Shown here in pieces: positions 30,898-39,674 of a stretch of 64,000 bases of DNA. Below the pieces are notes generated by a model. It was not told where the DNA came from, ran no database searches, and saw only the letters and a list, made by a program, of their open reading frames with translations. The stretch's first letter is position 1. The number at the start of each line of letters is the position of its first letter. The DNA is taken from the NCBI RefSeq assembly GCF_019669905.1, contig NZ_AP019777.1, positions 2,604,001 through 2,668,000 of the forward strand, in the 5' to 3' direction. The position numbers and the translations under genes were made by a program. Source of the stretch: Methylomonas koyamae (GTDB lineage Bacteria > Pseudomonadota > Gammaproteobacteria > Methylococcales > Methylomonadaceae).

Positions 30898-31518
30898 TTA
30901 GGCTTGGGATGCGTCGGCATCGGCTTGCGCCAGCGCTTGTTCGGCGACGAAGGTCCGCATGTCGTCGTTATCGACCCGCTGATAAATCTCGGCGACATCC
31001 AGCGTTAAATCCACCGATTCGAAGCGAGCTTGATCGCCGAGAAAGTAATGATTGGAGACCCAACCCTCGCTACGTCGGCAGACTTCGACATCGACGATGT
31101 CCTGCTCGATCAGCACGTATTCCAATAGGCTGGGTATGGTTTGGTATAGCCGGCGCTTAATGGTTTCGTCGCGGCGGCGAGTGGATTTGGACAGCACTTC
31201 GACGATCAAGACCGGCGCTTCGGCGTAATACTCGTTTGGCGAGGTATCCTCGCAAACCACCATCGCATCCGGGTAAAACAGATACTGGCCGATCCTGACT
31301 TTGACATCGGAGCTAAACGGCTCGCAGGGTTTGCCGCGCAAGCGATTGAACAAGTACCCCGCCAAATTCATCTTAATCCGCTCATGATTCTTACTGGCGC
31401 CGGACATAGCCACGACTTCGCCGTCGTCATACTCGTGCTTTATGTCGCTGAGCAATTCCGCTGCCAGATAATCCTCGATGGACATCCAGGGCTTATCGAA
31501 TCTAGGTTGCGCACTCAT
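30898..31518 (-). CDS. Uma2 family (DUF820) restriction-endonuclease-fold protein
   Basis: 206 residues. The Uma2 pattern is clear: [29 protein letters not shown] at the N-terminus (read as residues 12-40), then YPDAMVV (Asp) and [11 protein letters not shown] (Glu-x-Leu-Ser-x-Ser-Thr), giving the PD-(D/E)xK-like site. Uma2 proteins abound in cyanobacteria and some proteobacteria; their role is uncertain and may relate to transposition or DNA turnover. It sits between isocitrate dehydrogenase (22-base gap) and acnB (19-base gap), an unusual place for such a gene. Base composition is similar to its neighbours. Confidence 0.9.
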   Translation of the reverse strand: MSAQPRFDKPWMSIEDYLAAELLSDIKHEYDDGEVVAMSGASKNHERIKMNLAGYLFNRLRGKPCEPFSSDVKVRIGQYLFYPDAMVVCEDTSPNEYYAEAPVLIVEVLSKSTRRRDETIKRRLYQTIPSLLEYVLIEQDIVDVEVCRRSEGWVSNHYFLGDQARFESVDLTLDVAEIYQRVDNDDMRTFVAEQALAQADADASQA

Positions 31519-31540
31519 AACCGCCTCCGCCGCCGATTAA

Positions 31541-32551
31541 TCACTCCATCGCGTCGACGATGGCTTGCCCCATTTCCTTGGTGCCGTATTGGCTGTTTGG
31601 GTTCAAATCCGGCGTCACGTAAACGCCTTCGTTGACGACTTTCTCGATGGCTTTTTGCATCCGCACCGCCGCCTCGTGTTCGCCGAGATGGTTCAGCATC
31701 ATCACGCCGGCCATCATCACCGCAGTCGGATTGGCAATATTTTTGCCGGCGATGTCAGGCGCGCTGCCGTGCACCGCTTCGAACAAGGCCGCGTCTTCGC
31801 CGATGTTGGCGCCGGGAATCAGTCCCAAGCCGCCGACCAAGCCGGCGGTCAAATCGGACAGAATATCGCCGAACATGTTGGTGGTGACCACCACGTCGAA
31901 TTGCTCCGGCTTCATCACCATGTGCATGCAGGCCGCATCGACGATTTTCTCGTCGAATTCGATCTGGGAATATTTCGCCGCCACTTCGCGAGCTGTCTTC
32001 AGGAACAAACCTTGCGTGTATTTCAGGATGTTGGCTTTATGGCAAACCGTGACTTTCTTGCGGTCGTTGTCGATGGCATATTTGAAGGCGTATTCGACGA
32101 TACGCTCGGAGCCGGCCTTGGTGACCACGGCCAAACTCTCGGCAATATCCTTGGCCGGGGTCAGATAATGTTCCAGGCCGACGTATAAGCCTTCGGTGTT
32201 TTCGCGGACGATGACGATATCGACATCGTCGTAACGGGTTTTCACGCCTTTCCAGCTCTTCGCCGGACGCACGTTGGCATACAGGTCGTATTGTTTGCGC
32301 AGTTCCACGTTGATACTTCTGAAGCCCTCGCCGACCATTGTCGTCAACGGGCCTTTGAATGCCACCCGGGTCTGGGCGATCGATTCCATCGTCGCATCGG
32401 GTAAAGGCGTGCCGGTCCGCTCGTAAGCCGACATGCCGGCGTCGGCTTCATGCCAGTGAATTTTCGCGCCGGAGGCGTTAATCACCGCTACCGCGGCTTC
32501 CATAATCGAAGGGCCGATACCATCACCTTTGATCAACGTGACGTTGTGCAT
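31541..32551 (-). CDS. NAD-dependent isocitrate dehydrogenase
   Basis: 336 residues of the isocitrate/isopropylmalate dehydrogenase family. Substrate residues lie in RSINVELRKQYDLYANVRP (about 83-101), metal-binding Asp residues in NMFGDILSDL (about 217-226). The cofactor loop reads HGSAPDIAGKNIANP; Asp-Ile after SAP is the NAD-type signature, where NADP enzymes carry Lys-Tyr. It decarboxylates isocitrate to 2-oxoglutarate. Clustering with acnB gives two consecutive steps of the TCA cycle in one transcript, separated by the Uma2 gene. Confidence 0.95.
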   Translation of the reverse strand: MHNVTLIKGDGIGPSIMEAAVAVINASGAKIHWHEADAGMSAYERTGTPLPDATMESIAQTRVAFKGPLTTMVGEGFRSINVELRKQYDLYANVRPAKSWKGVKTRYDDVDIVIVRENTEGLYVGLEHYLTPAKDIAESLAVVTKAGSERIVEYAFKYAIDNDRKKVTVCHKANILKYTQGLFLKTAREVAAKYSQIEFDEKIVDAACMHMVMKPEQFDVVVTTNMFGDILSDLTAGLVGGLGLIPGANIGEDAALFEAVHGSAPDIAGKNIANPTAVMMAGVMMLNHLGEHEAAVRMQKAIEKVVNEGVYVTPDLNPNSQYGTKEMGQAIVDAME

Positions 32552-32615
32552 TCATATCTCCTGCTTTTGTTTAAAAATGGTGCTCATGATACACCGTTTC
32601 GGTGCGCCGGCCCAT

Positions 32616-32632
32616 GCGGGCGGCATGCCCGC
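32616..32632. repeat. REP-like palindrome remnant
   Basis: GCGGGC at 32616-32621 pairs with GCCCGC at 32627-32632 within a G+C-rich stretch resembling the palindromic elements seen at 43.3 kb. It lies in the 269-base divergent region between isocitrate dehydrogenase and the ABC transporter. Confidence 0.45.
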
Positions 32633-32820
32633 GAACGGCCGGCAATCCTGGATTCCTTGTCCTCGGCCGACGCGGCGACTATGCACTCCCAAAGTCATTA
32701 GCAAATCTCGTACCGACACACTACTGCAAGCCATTTTGATCGGCGCTGGTTTTAGCAGCCAAGCTTTTGCCGGCAATTACCGGTATCATCCGTTTCAACT
32801 TCACCGCCACGGTATTGCCG

Positions 32821-33735
32821 ATGATCGCAGTCGATAATCTGATTTTCGAATACCCCGGCGTGCGCGCTTTAGACCGAGCCAGCTTTACGATTCCGCAAGG
32901 CCGCGTCACCGCCTTGGTCGGCCCGAACGGCGCCGGCAAAACCACGTTGCTGCGCTGTATGGCGGCTTTGGAGCAACCCGTCAGCGGCCGGATCGAAATC
33001 GGCGGGATCGACGTGCTGGAACAACCGCGCGCCTGCCACCGCATCATCGGCTATTTATCGGACTTTTTCGGCCTCTACCAACGCCTGACCGTGCGCCAAT
33101 GCCTGCACTACGTCGCCCGCGCCCAAGGCATCGCCGCAGCGGATTGCCCGGCCGCAATCGCCGATGTGGCGCGCAGCCTGCAGATCGAAGACCGCCTGGA
33201 CCAATACCCCGGCGAATTATCGCGCGGTTTGCGGCAACGGCTAGCCATCGCTCAAGCCATCATCCACAAACCGGCGGTAGTGCTGTTGGACGAACCGGCC
33301 TCGGGCTTAGATCCAGAAGCCCGCCACCAACTGGCCGAACTGTTTCTGCAATTGCAGCGCCAAGGCATGACCTTGGTAGTGTCGTCGCACATCCTGGCCG
33401 AACTGGAAGCTTACAGCAGCGACATGCTGGTGCTGCGCCAAGGCCGCATCGTCGAGCATGCCGCTCTCAATGCTCCGGCGCAACACAAACCGTTCCGCCT
33501 GCAGCTGGCCGCCGCGATCCCGCAACTAGCCGACATCTTGCACAAACTACCGGGGCTGGAACTGGTGCGCACCGATCAGGACCGCCTTGCCATCGTTAAC
33601 CTGGAAAGCGACGGCCTCAGCCAACATCGGGTGCTAAAAGCGTTGCTGGATGCCGGCCTGCCGGTGTGCGAATTCGCCCCCGCCGCGGTCAATCTGCAAG
33701 ACGCTTATTTGCAAACCCTGGATAAGCAGCCATGA
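32821..33735 (+). CDS. ABC transporter ATPase
   Basis: 304 residues from the ATG at 32821. Walker A GPNGAGKTT, signature ELSRGLRQRLAIAQA (Ser-Arg-Gly variant of LSGGQ), Walker B VVLLDEPASGLDP and H-loop SSHI are all present. The C-terminal 80 residues form the extra domain typical of multidrug or ABC-2 type exporters. The start of the permease gene overlaps its stop by 4 bases. Substrate unknown. Confidence 0.93.
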   Translation: MIAVDNLIFEYPGVRALDRASFTIPQGRVTALVGPNGAGKTTLLRCMAALEQPVSGRIEIGGIDVLEQPRACHRIIGYLSDFFGLYQRLTVRQCLHYVARAQGIAAADCPAAIADVARSLQIEDRLDQYPGELSRGLRQRLAIAQAIIHKPAVVLLDEPASGLDPEARHQLAELFLQLQRQGMTLVVSSHILAELEAYSSDMLVLRQGRIVEHAALNAPAQHKPFRLQLAAAIPQLADILHKLPGLELVRTDQDRLAIVNLESDGLSQHRVLKALLDAGLPVCEFAPAAVNLQDAYLQTLDKQP

Positions 33736-35027
33736 ACCCGAACCCGGAATTCGAACGCCAACTGCTGCTGGAATGCCCAGCCGCCCGCCTCGGCTCGGCA
33801 ACTGCGGTGCTCGGCACCATCTTCGCGCTCTGCTATTTTCTGGACGATTACCGCTTCGGCTCGATCAGCGCCGGCGCCGCGCTGAGCCTGTTCTGGCTGA
33901 TTACGCTGCTATGGGGCGCCCGCCAGAGCCTGGACAGTATCGTCGACGAATACCGCGACCGCACCTGGGATACGCAACGCTTGTCGGCTTTGGGCCCGTG
34001 GCAAATGGCCTGGGGCAAACTGTTGGGCAGCACCAGCATGGTCTGGTACTGCGCCGGCTTATGCCTGGCGATATACACGCTCGCCGCCGGCCCCGGCACC
34101 GACCTGCTCCGCTTTTATATTTATGCCGTTGCCGGTGCGTTGTTGGTGCAAAGTGCCGCCCTATTGCTTGGCCTGCTGGCGGTACGGCGCGGCCAAACCA
34201 AGACCGGATCCATTCTGCTGCCTGCCCTGGTCGGCTTTGCCGTGGTTGCGCCGCAGTTAGGCGATATAGCGGAAATGGCCAACCTTAGCGACGGGCCTGC
34301 GCCGCGGATTTTTTGGTACGCCTGGGCGCTAAACCAGCGCGATTTTGTCCAATTTAGCCTGTTCTGCGCCGTGTTCTGGTGCATGGCCGCCAATTACCGG
34401 CTGCTGTCGCAGGCGTTGGGGCTACGCAAGCCGCCGTCGGCCTGGCTCGGCTTCATCGTATTTCTGATTGTCTATCTAGGCGGACTGCTACCGTCCGGCA
34501 GTTATGCGTTGGCGACCGCCGGATTCGGCGTTTGCGGCGGCTTGACTTATCTGGGCATCGTAGCCGAATCCCAGGAAGCGATGCGTATCAAACGCTTGCT
34601 GGACTATTACCGGCAACGCAATTGGCGGCGGGTGGCGGAAGAGTTACCGCTCAGTTGGCTGAGCTTTAGCCTGGCCGTACCGTTTGCGCTATACCTTAGC
34701 GCCAATCGAGTCCATTTCGCTTGGTTCGAACTGTCCTTGCATAGCTACCCGTTGGTTGCGCTATTGTTAATCTGGCGCGACTGCGCTATTTACGTTTACT
34801 TCTGCTACGGTAAAAATCCGCAACGCGCGTTGAACCTTACCTTGCTGGCCGCGGTGTTGCTCTACGGCGTGCTGCCCGGCCTGTTCGGCGCCTTGGGCAT
34901 CAGTGGACTGTCCGCGTTATTTTTTCCGCTATGGGCCGATTCCGCGCTCGCCGCCCTGCTCTACGCCGCCCTGCAATGCGGCGCCGTTTTGTATTTAGTT
35001 CGCCAGCGTTGGCAGCACGCCGTGTAA
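33732..35027 (+). CDS. ABC transporter permease (ABC-2-like, multi-spanning)
   Basis: 431 residues with about ten or more hydrophobic segments spread over the whole length. The start overlaps the ATPase stop (ATGA). The LDSIVDEYRDRTWDTQRLSALGPWQMAWGKLLGS region near residues 58-91, where permease insertion into the membrane is followed by a cytoplasmic coupling loop, is reminiscent of ABC-2 exporters with gliding-type or copper-processing (NosY-like) permeases. The long hydrophilic stretch near 270-300 is a cytoplasmic loop. Substrate unknown. Confidence 0.85.
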   Translation: MNPNPEFERQLLLECPAARLGSATAVLGTIFALCYFLDDYRFGSISAGAALSLFWLITLLWGARQSLDSIVDEYRDRTWDTQRLSALGPWQMAWGKLLGSTSMVWYCAGLCLAIYTLAAGPGTDLLRFYIYAVAGALLVQSAALLLGLLAVRRGQTKTGSILLPALVGFAVVAPQLGDIAEMANLSDGPAPRIFWYAWALNQRDFVQFSLFCAVFWCMAANYRLLSQALGLRKPPSAWLGFIVFLIVYLGGLLPSGSYALATAGFGVCGGLTYLGIVAESQEAMRIKRLLDYYRQRNWRRVAEELPLSWLSFSLAVPFALYLSANRVHFAWFELSLHSYPLVALLLIWRDCAIYVYFCYGKNPQRALNLTLLAAVLLYGVLPGLFGALGISGLSALFFPLWADSALAALLYAALQCGAVLYLVRQRWQHAV

Positions 35028-35186
35028 CTGATAGAACGGTTTCGCCTGTTAGAAATTACCTTGCCTAAACCGGTAATAGCCATGACAATGCCGCCGCAGC
35101 CATAACAACAATAAAGCCACGCCGCCGCAAGCGCTGACGCGAATCGCCATCAGCCGCTGCCCGGCACCGCACAAGGGATCGGTAAC

Positions 35187-37040
35187 ATGCTCATTTCCAG
35201 GCCGTTCATCGAACACATTTCGGTAAAATCCTTTTTCCGGAGCCCGGCCGCACCGCCCTACATTTCTCTGAATTTCAAGGAATTATGCGCGGCGGTTACG
35301 CCCAGCCGGCTGTTCGCCATTCCGCAATTCGATGCCGACACCGAACGGGAATTTTGGCAGGAACGTTACCGGGTTTTGCTGTCGCCGTTAAAATGGGCTT
35401 TGGCCCTAGGCGCCTGTGCCTTCCTGGCTTATATCCTGCTCGACCTGCATACCGGAAACGCTTCCCGAACCAACGCTTTGCTGCGCTTGCCTATCGTGCT
35501 GTTATTGTTCGGACTGTTCCACTACTTGCAATACTGTCCAAACGCGGCGGACAAAATCAACGGCGTCGCCAAGCTCAGCGCCGGCTTGTCCGCAACCCAT
35601 CTGACCGCGGTGCTATTGATCGACGGCAACCCACGCTATTATCAGGAAACCTGGCCGGCCTTGTTGCCTATGTATTTTTTCAGTTACGGCCAGATGTTCA
35701 TGTCGCTACGGGCGACGATAGGCTTCGGCTGGAGCACGACGCTGGCGATGCCGCTGACCGGTTACTGGTTGGGCTTAAGTGCGGTGGATTTGATCCCGTC
35801 GATTCTCAATTTGGTGATCGTCAACCTGTTTGGCGTCTGCACCCGCTGCCAGCTGGAAGCCTACGCCCGCAACTCCTTCCGCGAAAAACGCAAAGTCGAG
35901 ATCATCGCCGAACGCAAAACCCGCTTCCTGCGCCAGCTCAGCCACAATTTACGACAACCGTTGCAGGCCTTGAGCTGCTACGCCTCGGTGATGGAAACCG
36001 CCTGCCGCGAACCGGCCAGCCAGCATTTGCAACACATCGCCGGCCGCATGGGTTTTGCCATCGACGAATTGAACCGCGCCGTCAACCATATTCTGGACAT
36101 CGGCAACCTGGAAAACGGTACTCAACGTCCGTTGCTGACCAGCGTCGACATCAATCTGTTGCTGGCCGCATTGGAAAACCAATTCGCCCCGCAAGCCGCC
36201 AAACGCGGACTTAAGCTGATCGTACATCTACGGCAAAGCCCGCCTTACAGCGTGCAAAGCGACGCCAGCATTTTGAGCCAGATTATCGGTAATTTGTTGG
36301 ACAACGCCATCAAGTACACCGATAGCGGCTGGGTCGTGTTGGCCGCGGTCAAAACCGGTCAGGACCGCTTGCAAATACATGTCCGCGATAGCGGCCCCGG
36401 CATCGCTATCGACGTGCAAGGCGAGATTTTCAAGGAATTCGTGCGCGGCCAGCGCCGTAACAACGACCCCAGCGCTCACGGCTTGGGGATCGGTCTGGCT
36501 TACGTCGCCACGGCTATCCAACATTTGCCGGACCATAAACTGGCGCTGTACTCCAAACCCGGACGCGGCTGCGACTTTAAACTGAGCTTACCCATCGCAC
36601 CACACTGCCATAGCGCATTCGAATCGCCAGCCGCCACCGGCGATTTCGTCGGCCGCTTGGTGTTGGTCGTGGACGACGATGCTTACATGCTCGATGCCCT
36701 GAGCTGCCAATTGCAAACCTGGGGCTGCGACGTGCAAACCGCCGGCTCGCTAGCCGAAACCCGCATGGTATTGGCCGACAACGTGCGTGTCCCGGATTTG
36801 TTGATCACCGATTTTTATCTGTCCAATCAGGAAACCGGCCACGACATCATCGCCGCCGTCCACGCCGATTGCGGCCCGGTGCCGATCTTGGTGCTGTCGG
36901 CGGAAGGTATCGGCGAAGAGGACAAAGCTCGCTGGCCGGTCGGCACCCACTTGTTACGCAAGCCGGCGAAGTCGGATGTGCTAATGGCGACGATGGTTAA
37001 AGCGCTAGAGCGCGAGACGGGGGATGCGCAACTTATTTAA
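35187..37040 (+). CDS. Membrane hybrid histidine kinase (HisKA-HATPase-REC)
   Basis: 617 residues; the start at 35187 has GGGAT about 7 bases upstream. Several membrane segments span about residues 68-215 (a 5-6 helix membrane sensor without a clear ligand domain). HisKA carries His253 in QLSHNLRQPLQAL, the NahK-like variant of the H-box; HATPase shows NLLDNAIKYTDSG, DSGPGIA and HGLGIGLA; a C-terminal receiver has Asp542 in LLITDFYL. The family often signals to LuxR-type regulators through its receiver or by phosphorelay; the convergent LuxR-type regulator is 86 bases away. Confidence 0.92.
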   Translation: MLISRPFIEHISVKSFFRSPAAPPYISLNFKELCAAVTPSRLFAIPQFDADTEREFWQERYRVLLSPLKWALALGACAFLAYILLDLHTGNASRTNALLRLPIVLLLFGLFHYLQYCPNAADKINGVAKLSAGLSATHLTAVLLIDGNPRYYQETWPALLPMYFFSYGQMFMSLRATIGFGWSTTLAMPLTGYWLGLSAVDLIPSILNLVIVNLFGVCTRCQLEAYARNSFREKRKVEIIAERKTRFLRQLSHNLRQPLQALSCYASVMETACREPASQHLQHIAGRMGFAIDELNRAVNHILDIGNLENGTQRPLLTSVDINLLLAALENQFAPQAAKRGLKLIVHLRQSPPYSVQSDASILSQIIGNLLDNAIKYTDSGWVVLAAVKTGQDRLQIHVRDSGPGIAIDVQGEIFKEFVRGQRRNNDPSAHGLGIGLAYVATAIQHLPDHKLALYSKPGRGCDFKLSLPIAPHCHSAFESPAATGDFVGRLVLVVDDDAYMLDALSCQLQTWGCDVQTAGSLAETRMVLADNVRVPDLLITDFYLSNQETGHDIIAAVHADCGPVPILVLSAEGIGEEDKARWPVGTHLLRKPAKSDVLMATMVKALERETGDAQLI

Positions 37041-37090
37041 GCCTGCCATCGGGCCTACGTCTCTACGCAACCGCAAAAGCGCTGCCAATT

Positions 37091-37111
37091 CCCCTCTTAG
37101 AAAAAGAGGGG
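37091..37111. terminator. Hairpin between convergent genes, possible bidirectional terminator
   Basis: CCCCTCTT (37091-37098) pairs with AAGAGGGG (37104-37111) across a 5-base loop, between the hybrid kinase and the LuxR-type regulator stop at 37126. There is no strong T-tract. A nearly identical hairpin is a frequent repeat in related genomes by my recollection, so a repeat element is equally possible. Confidence 0.5.
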
Positions 37112-37125
37112 CAAGGGGAGATTTT

Positions 37126-37806
37126 CTACAATCCCGCCCCCGGCAACCCAAACACAATCCCCTGCTCGAATAACTTCACCAGCAATTCGGTCCGCCGCGA
37201 CACCCCGTATTTTTGGAAAATAGGCCGTAAATGATTCCTGACCGTCTGTTCCTGAATGTTTAACTGCTTGGCAATCGATTTATTGGTATGGCCGCAGGCG
37301 ATCCAACGCAGAATTTCGAACTCGCGCGGCGTCAAACCCAGGCTGACGGGACTCGTCGCCGGCTGAAGGCCGGGCGCTGCATCATCAATGTTTGCGGACG
37401 CCGGAGGCTTACCGGCCATCGTCGCCGGCAAATACACCTTGCCGGACAACACATCGCGTAACGCTTCGACAAAAGCCTGCCGCGAAACGGTCTTGACCAC
37501 AAACCCCATCGCCCCCAATTTCAAGGCCTGGAACACCACCTCCCTATCCTGCACCCCGGAAAACATTACCACGCATAAATCCGGAAACGCCTGTTTCAGC
37601 TCGGCTAAACCGTCCAGACCATTGCAATCCGGCAACTGCAAGTCCAGCAATACCAAATTCAATGCCTGCTCCCTGGCAATCGCCAAGCCGGCGTTGAAAC
37701 TCTCCGCCTCGAATACCTGCATATCCGGGTAAATCTGTTTCAACAAACACGCCACGCCCTCGCGAGCACAGAAATGGTCGTCGATTAGCAAAATGTTCAC
37801 AGCCAC
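37126..37806 (-). CDS. NarL/FixJ (LuxR-type) response regulator
   Basis: 226 residues from a GTG at 37806, with AGGA 5 bases upstream; a second GTG at 37800 is possible. The receiver has the acidic pair IDDH near residue 8-11, phosphoacceptor Asp near 55 in LLDLQLPDCNG and the FVVKTVS Lys. The C-terminal LuxR helix-turn-helix (LTPREFEILRWIACG, then NKSIAKQLNIQEQTVRNHL) is intact. It likely works with the convergent hybrid kinase. Two hairpins lie upstream of its start and could be operators. Confidence 0.94.
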   Translation of the reverse strand: MAVNILLIDDHFCAREGVACLLKQIYPDMQVFEAESFNAGLAIAREQALNLVLLDLQLPDCNGLDGLAELKQAFPDLCVVMFSGVQDREVVFQALKLGAMGFVVKTVSRQAFVEALRDVLSGKVYLPATMAGKPPASANIDDAAPGLQPATSPVSLGLTPREFEILRWIACGHTNKSIAKQLNIQEQTVRNHLRPIFQKYGVSRRTELLVKLFEQGIVFGLPGAGL

Positions 37807-37863
37807 GGTTGTCCTGTGCTAATACGGTGAAATGATTGTACGCCCGGCAAGGGGGAAATAAAT

Positions 37864-37881
37864 CCAGTACGTTTGTACTGG
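37864..37881. repeat. Hairpin upstream of the LuxR-type regulator
   Basis: CCAGTAC (37864-37870) and GTACTGG (37875-37881) form a 7-bp perfect inverted repeat with a GTTT loop, about 58 bases upstream of the regulator start. It may be a regulator-binding site. Confidence 0.5.
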
Positions 37882-37922
37882 TACGGAAAACAAGTGGCTT
37901 GCATGAGAAAACTCGCAGAAAC

Positions 37923-37952
37923 TGTATATCATGCCGAGTCAGATGATATACA
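37923..37952. repeat. Perfect 10-bp AT-rich inverted repeat before the cassette island
   Basis: TGTATATCAT at 37923-37932 and ATGATATACA at 37943-37952 flank a 10-base spacer. It lies between the LuxR-type regulator and the first base of the gene-cassette pair. It could be an operator for the regulator, or a structure at the ancestral insertion site. Confidence 0.6.
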
Positions 37953-37985
37953 TAAACCATTTAATTACTTGTTAGGCGTCTCAGC

Positions 37986-38381
37986 ATGACCAGCAGGCTC
38001 ACATCGATTGCACCGGCGCTAGAAGCTGCTATTTCCTCCGCGCCGCCCAATATGCAGAGGCGTGTGACGACAGAAGTCTTGTCATGGCTCTATCGCGAGA
38101 TCCCGCAACACGAGAAGAATCTGCGAGCGTCGCTTATCAACCAAGATGAAGAGACCGCAAATCGGCTCCTCACTCAGTTGGACGACGAGTACTTCTCACT
38201 TGAGGAACAAGACCTTCAGGAAGAATCGCTAGTATCTTTTTCCCAAGCACGCACTGCGGCAGCAACACTGTTCGCTATTCGCGGAGAGGTCAGCGAAGCC
38301 GTGTACGAAGCAATTGTTGCCACCGACAATCAGGCAGGTGTTGCCAAGGTCGTACTCGAGACGCTAAGTGGCGACGCCTAA
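37986..38381 (+). CDS. Gene-cassette protein 1, function unknown
   Basis: 131 residues, no recognised family. The protein is soluble, mainly helical and acidic (for example HEKNLRASLINQDEETANRL and the Glu-rich EEQDLQEESL). The start is 9 bases after the cassette 5' end with no ribosome-binding site, a common condition of cassette genes. Its TAA stop (38379-38381) lies inside the inverse core site of the attC. Composition is less GC-biased than the neighbours, which fits acquisition. Confidence 0.7.
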   Translation: MTSRLTSIAPALEAAISSAPPNMQRRVTTEVLSWLYREIPQHEKNLRASLINQDEETANRLLTQLDDEYFSLEEQDLQEESLVSFSQARTAAATLFAIRGEVSEAVYEAIVATDNQAGVAKVVLETLSGDA

Positions 38382-38415
38382 CCCTTCCATCGAGAGGACG
38401 CTTTCCGGCCTATGG
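38376..38415 (+). repeat. attC site 1, left half (split by IS256-family element)
   Basis: It starts with inverse core GCCTAAC and continues through GAGAGGACGCTT. That stretch pairs with AAGCGCCTCTC at 41080-41090 in the right half, leaving one unpaired A, as in true attC folds. The half ends in the loop palindrome GGCC-TAT-GGCC, cut by the insertion. The rejoined site is 72 bp. Confidence 0.78.
38408..38415 (+). repeat. Target-site duplication (left) of the IS256-family element
   Basis: GCCTATGG is repeated at 41066-41073 directly outside the other end. Eight bases is the usual size for IS256-family insertions. Confidence 0.92.
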
Positions 38416-38450
38416 GAGGGTGTCCTGAATTTTGTGTAAACGGGATTTAA

Positions 38451-39294
38451 TTATCGATTGGGCATCCTGTCTTCAAACTGAATGCTAAACCGATTCAAAG
38501 CCGCTTTCCAGTCATGCAACGGCATGGTCCATTTTTGACTGATATTCATCAGGGCCAAATAGAACAATTTCGACAAGGCTTCATCACTGGGAAATGAGCC
38601 GCGATTCTTGGTGATTTTCCGCAAACTCATGTTCACCGACTCGATCGCATTCGTAGTGTAAATGATGCGGCGTATCTCGGGCGGATAGTCGAAGAAGGGA
38701 ATGATTCTATCCCAATTACGTCGCCAAATTTGAGCAATGGGCGGGTAGGCCTCGTTCCACTGCGTCTCGAACTCAGCCAGCCTTTGCTCTGCTTCAACGA
38801 CGCTGGCGGATTGGTATATTCGTTTGAGATCGCCGGCGATCTGTTTACGCATTTTCCAACTGACATAGTTCAGGCTGTTGCGGACTAGGTGGACGATACA
38901 CAGTTGGACGGCGGCGTGTGGATAGACGGTTTCAATCGCTTCCGGGAAGCCTTTCAAACCGTCGACACAGGCAATGAAGATGTCTTGCACGCCGCGATTC
39001 TTGAGGTCTGTCACGACCTGTAACCAAAACTTGGCGCCTTCGGTTTGGGCGATCCACAAGCCCAGCACTTCCTTCTCTCCTTGCAGGTTAATCCCTATGG
39101 CCAGATAAACGGCCTTGACACGAACGGCACCGGTATCGCGCACTTTGACGTGGATACAATCGAGATAAACGATGGGGTAAACCGGATCAAGCGGCCGCAA
39201 TTGCCAGGCTTTGACTTCCTCAATCACGGCGTCCGTCACCGAGGAGATCAAGGTGGGTGAAACTTCAGTGCCATACAGTTCTTCCAGATGGCTC
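38451..39294 (-). pseudogene. IS256-family (mutator-type) transposase, C-terminal fragment
   Basis: Encodes the part after the break: QSHLEELYG onward, with the catalytic Asp in YLDCIHVKVRD, the second Asp in CVDGLKGFPEAI and the Glu in NAIESVNMSLRK. Joined to the N-terminal fragment at 40613-40998 with the CTC duplication counted once, it gives an uninterrupted frame of 409 codons (408 residues), so no other damage is visible. As it stands the fragment has no proper start; an in-frame ATG at 39368 reads IS3-derived sequence. Confidence 0.93.
39292..39294 (+). repeat. Target-site duplication (left) of the IS3-family element
   Basis: CTC here is repeated at 40613-40615. Three bases is the usual duplication for this family, and removing one copy restores the transposase frame. 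Confidence 0.85.
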
Positions 39295-39344
39295 TGAATC
39301 GCCCTGGTTTCCTCGGAGGCTCCAACCTTTGAGAGAATGGAGCA

Positions 39345-39674
39345 ATGAACGAGAAAACGAGCAAGCATTATTCATCGGAAATTCGAGAACGAGCGGTTCG
39401 CATGGTGCGAGAGCATCAAGATGAATACCCGTCGGAATGGGCCGCTATCCAATCAATTTCGGCCAAGTTTGGCTGCACGGCGGAGACGTTACGTCGCTGG
39501 CTGAGGCAAACACAACCGATCACTAGCTCGAGCATAGAAGTGTCCGGCAATGGCGCGGAACGCATCAAGGCGCTGGAGCGGGAAGTCCGGGAGTTACGCC
39601 AGGCCAACGAGATCCTGCGTAAGGCCTCGGCGTATTTTGCGCAGGCGGAGCTCGACCGCCGGTTCAAGCCATGA
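39345..39674 (+). CDS. IS3-family transposase OrfA (helix-turn-helix subunit)
   Basis: 109 residues. The N-terminal helix-turn-helix (RERAVRMVREHQDEYPSEWA and CTAETLRRWLRQ) binds the element ends; the C-terminal leucine-zipper-like coil (IKALEREVRELRQANEILRKA) mediates multimerisation with OrfAB. It resembles the IS51 subgroup in sequence style. The ATG of orfB overlaps the stop (ATGA), and an OrfAB fusion by frameshift may also be made, although I saw no classic A-rich slippery site at the junction. Confidence 0.93.
   Translation: MNEKTSKHYSSEIRERAVRMVREHQDEYPSEWAAIQSISAKFGCTAETLRRWLRQTQPITSSSIEVSGNGAERIKALEREVRELRQANEILRKASAYFAQAELDRRFKP

Noticed and set aside
37864..37977. A complete attC upstream of cassette 1
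   Set aside because: Only the core GTTAGGC is present. No inverse core with pairing inner arms was found in the preceding 130 bases.
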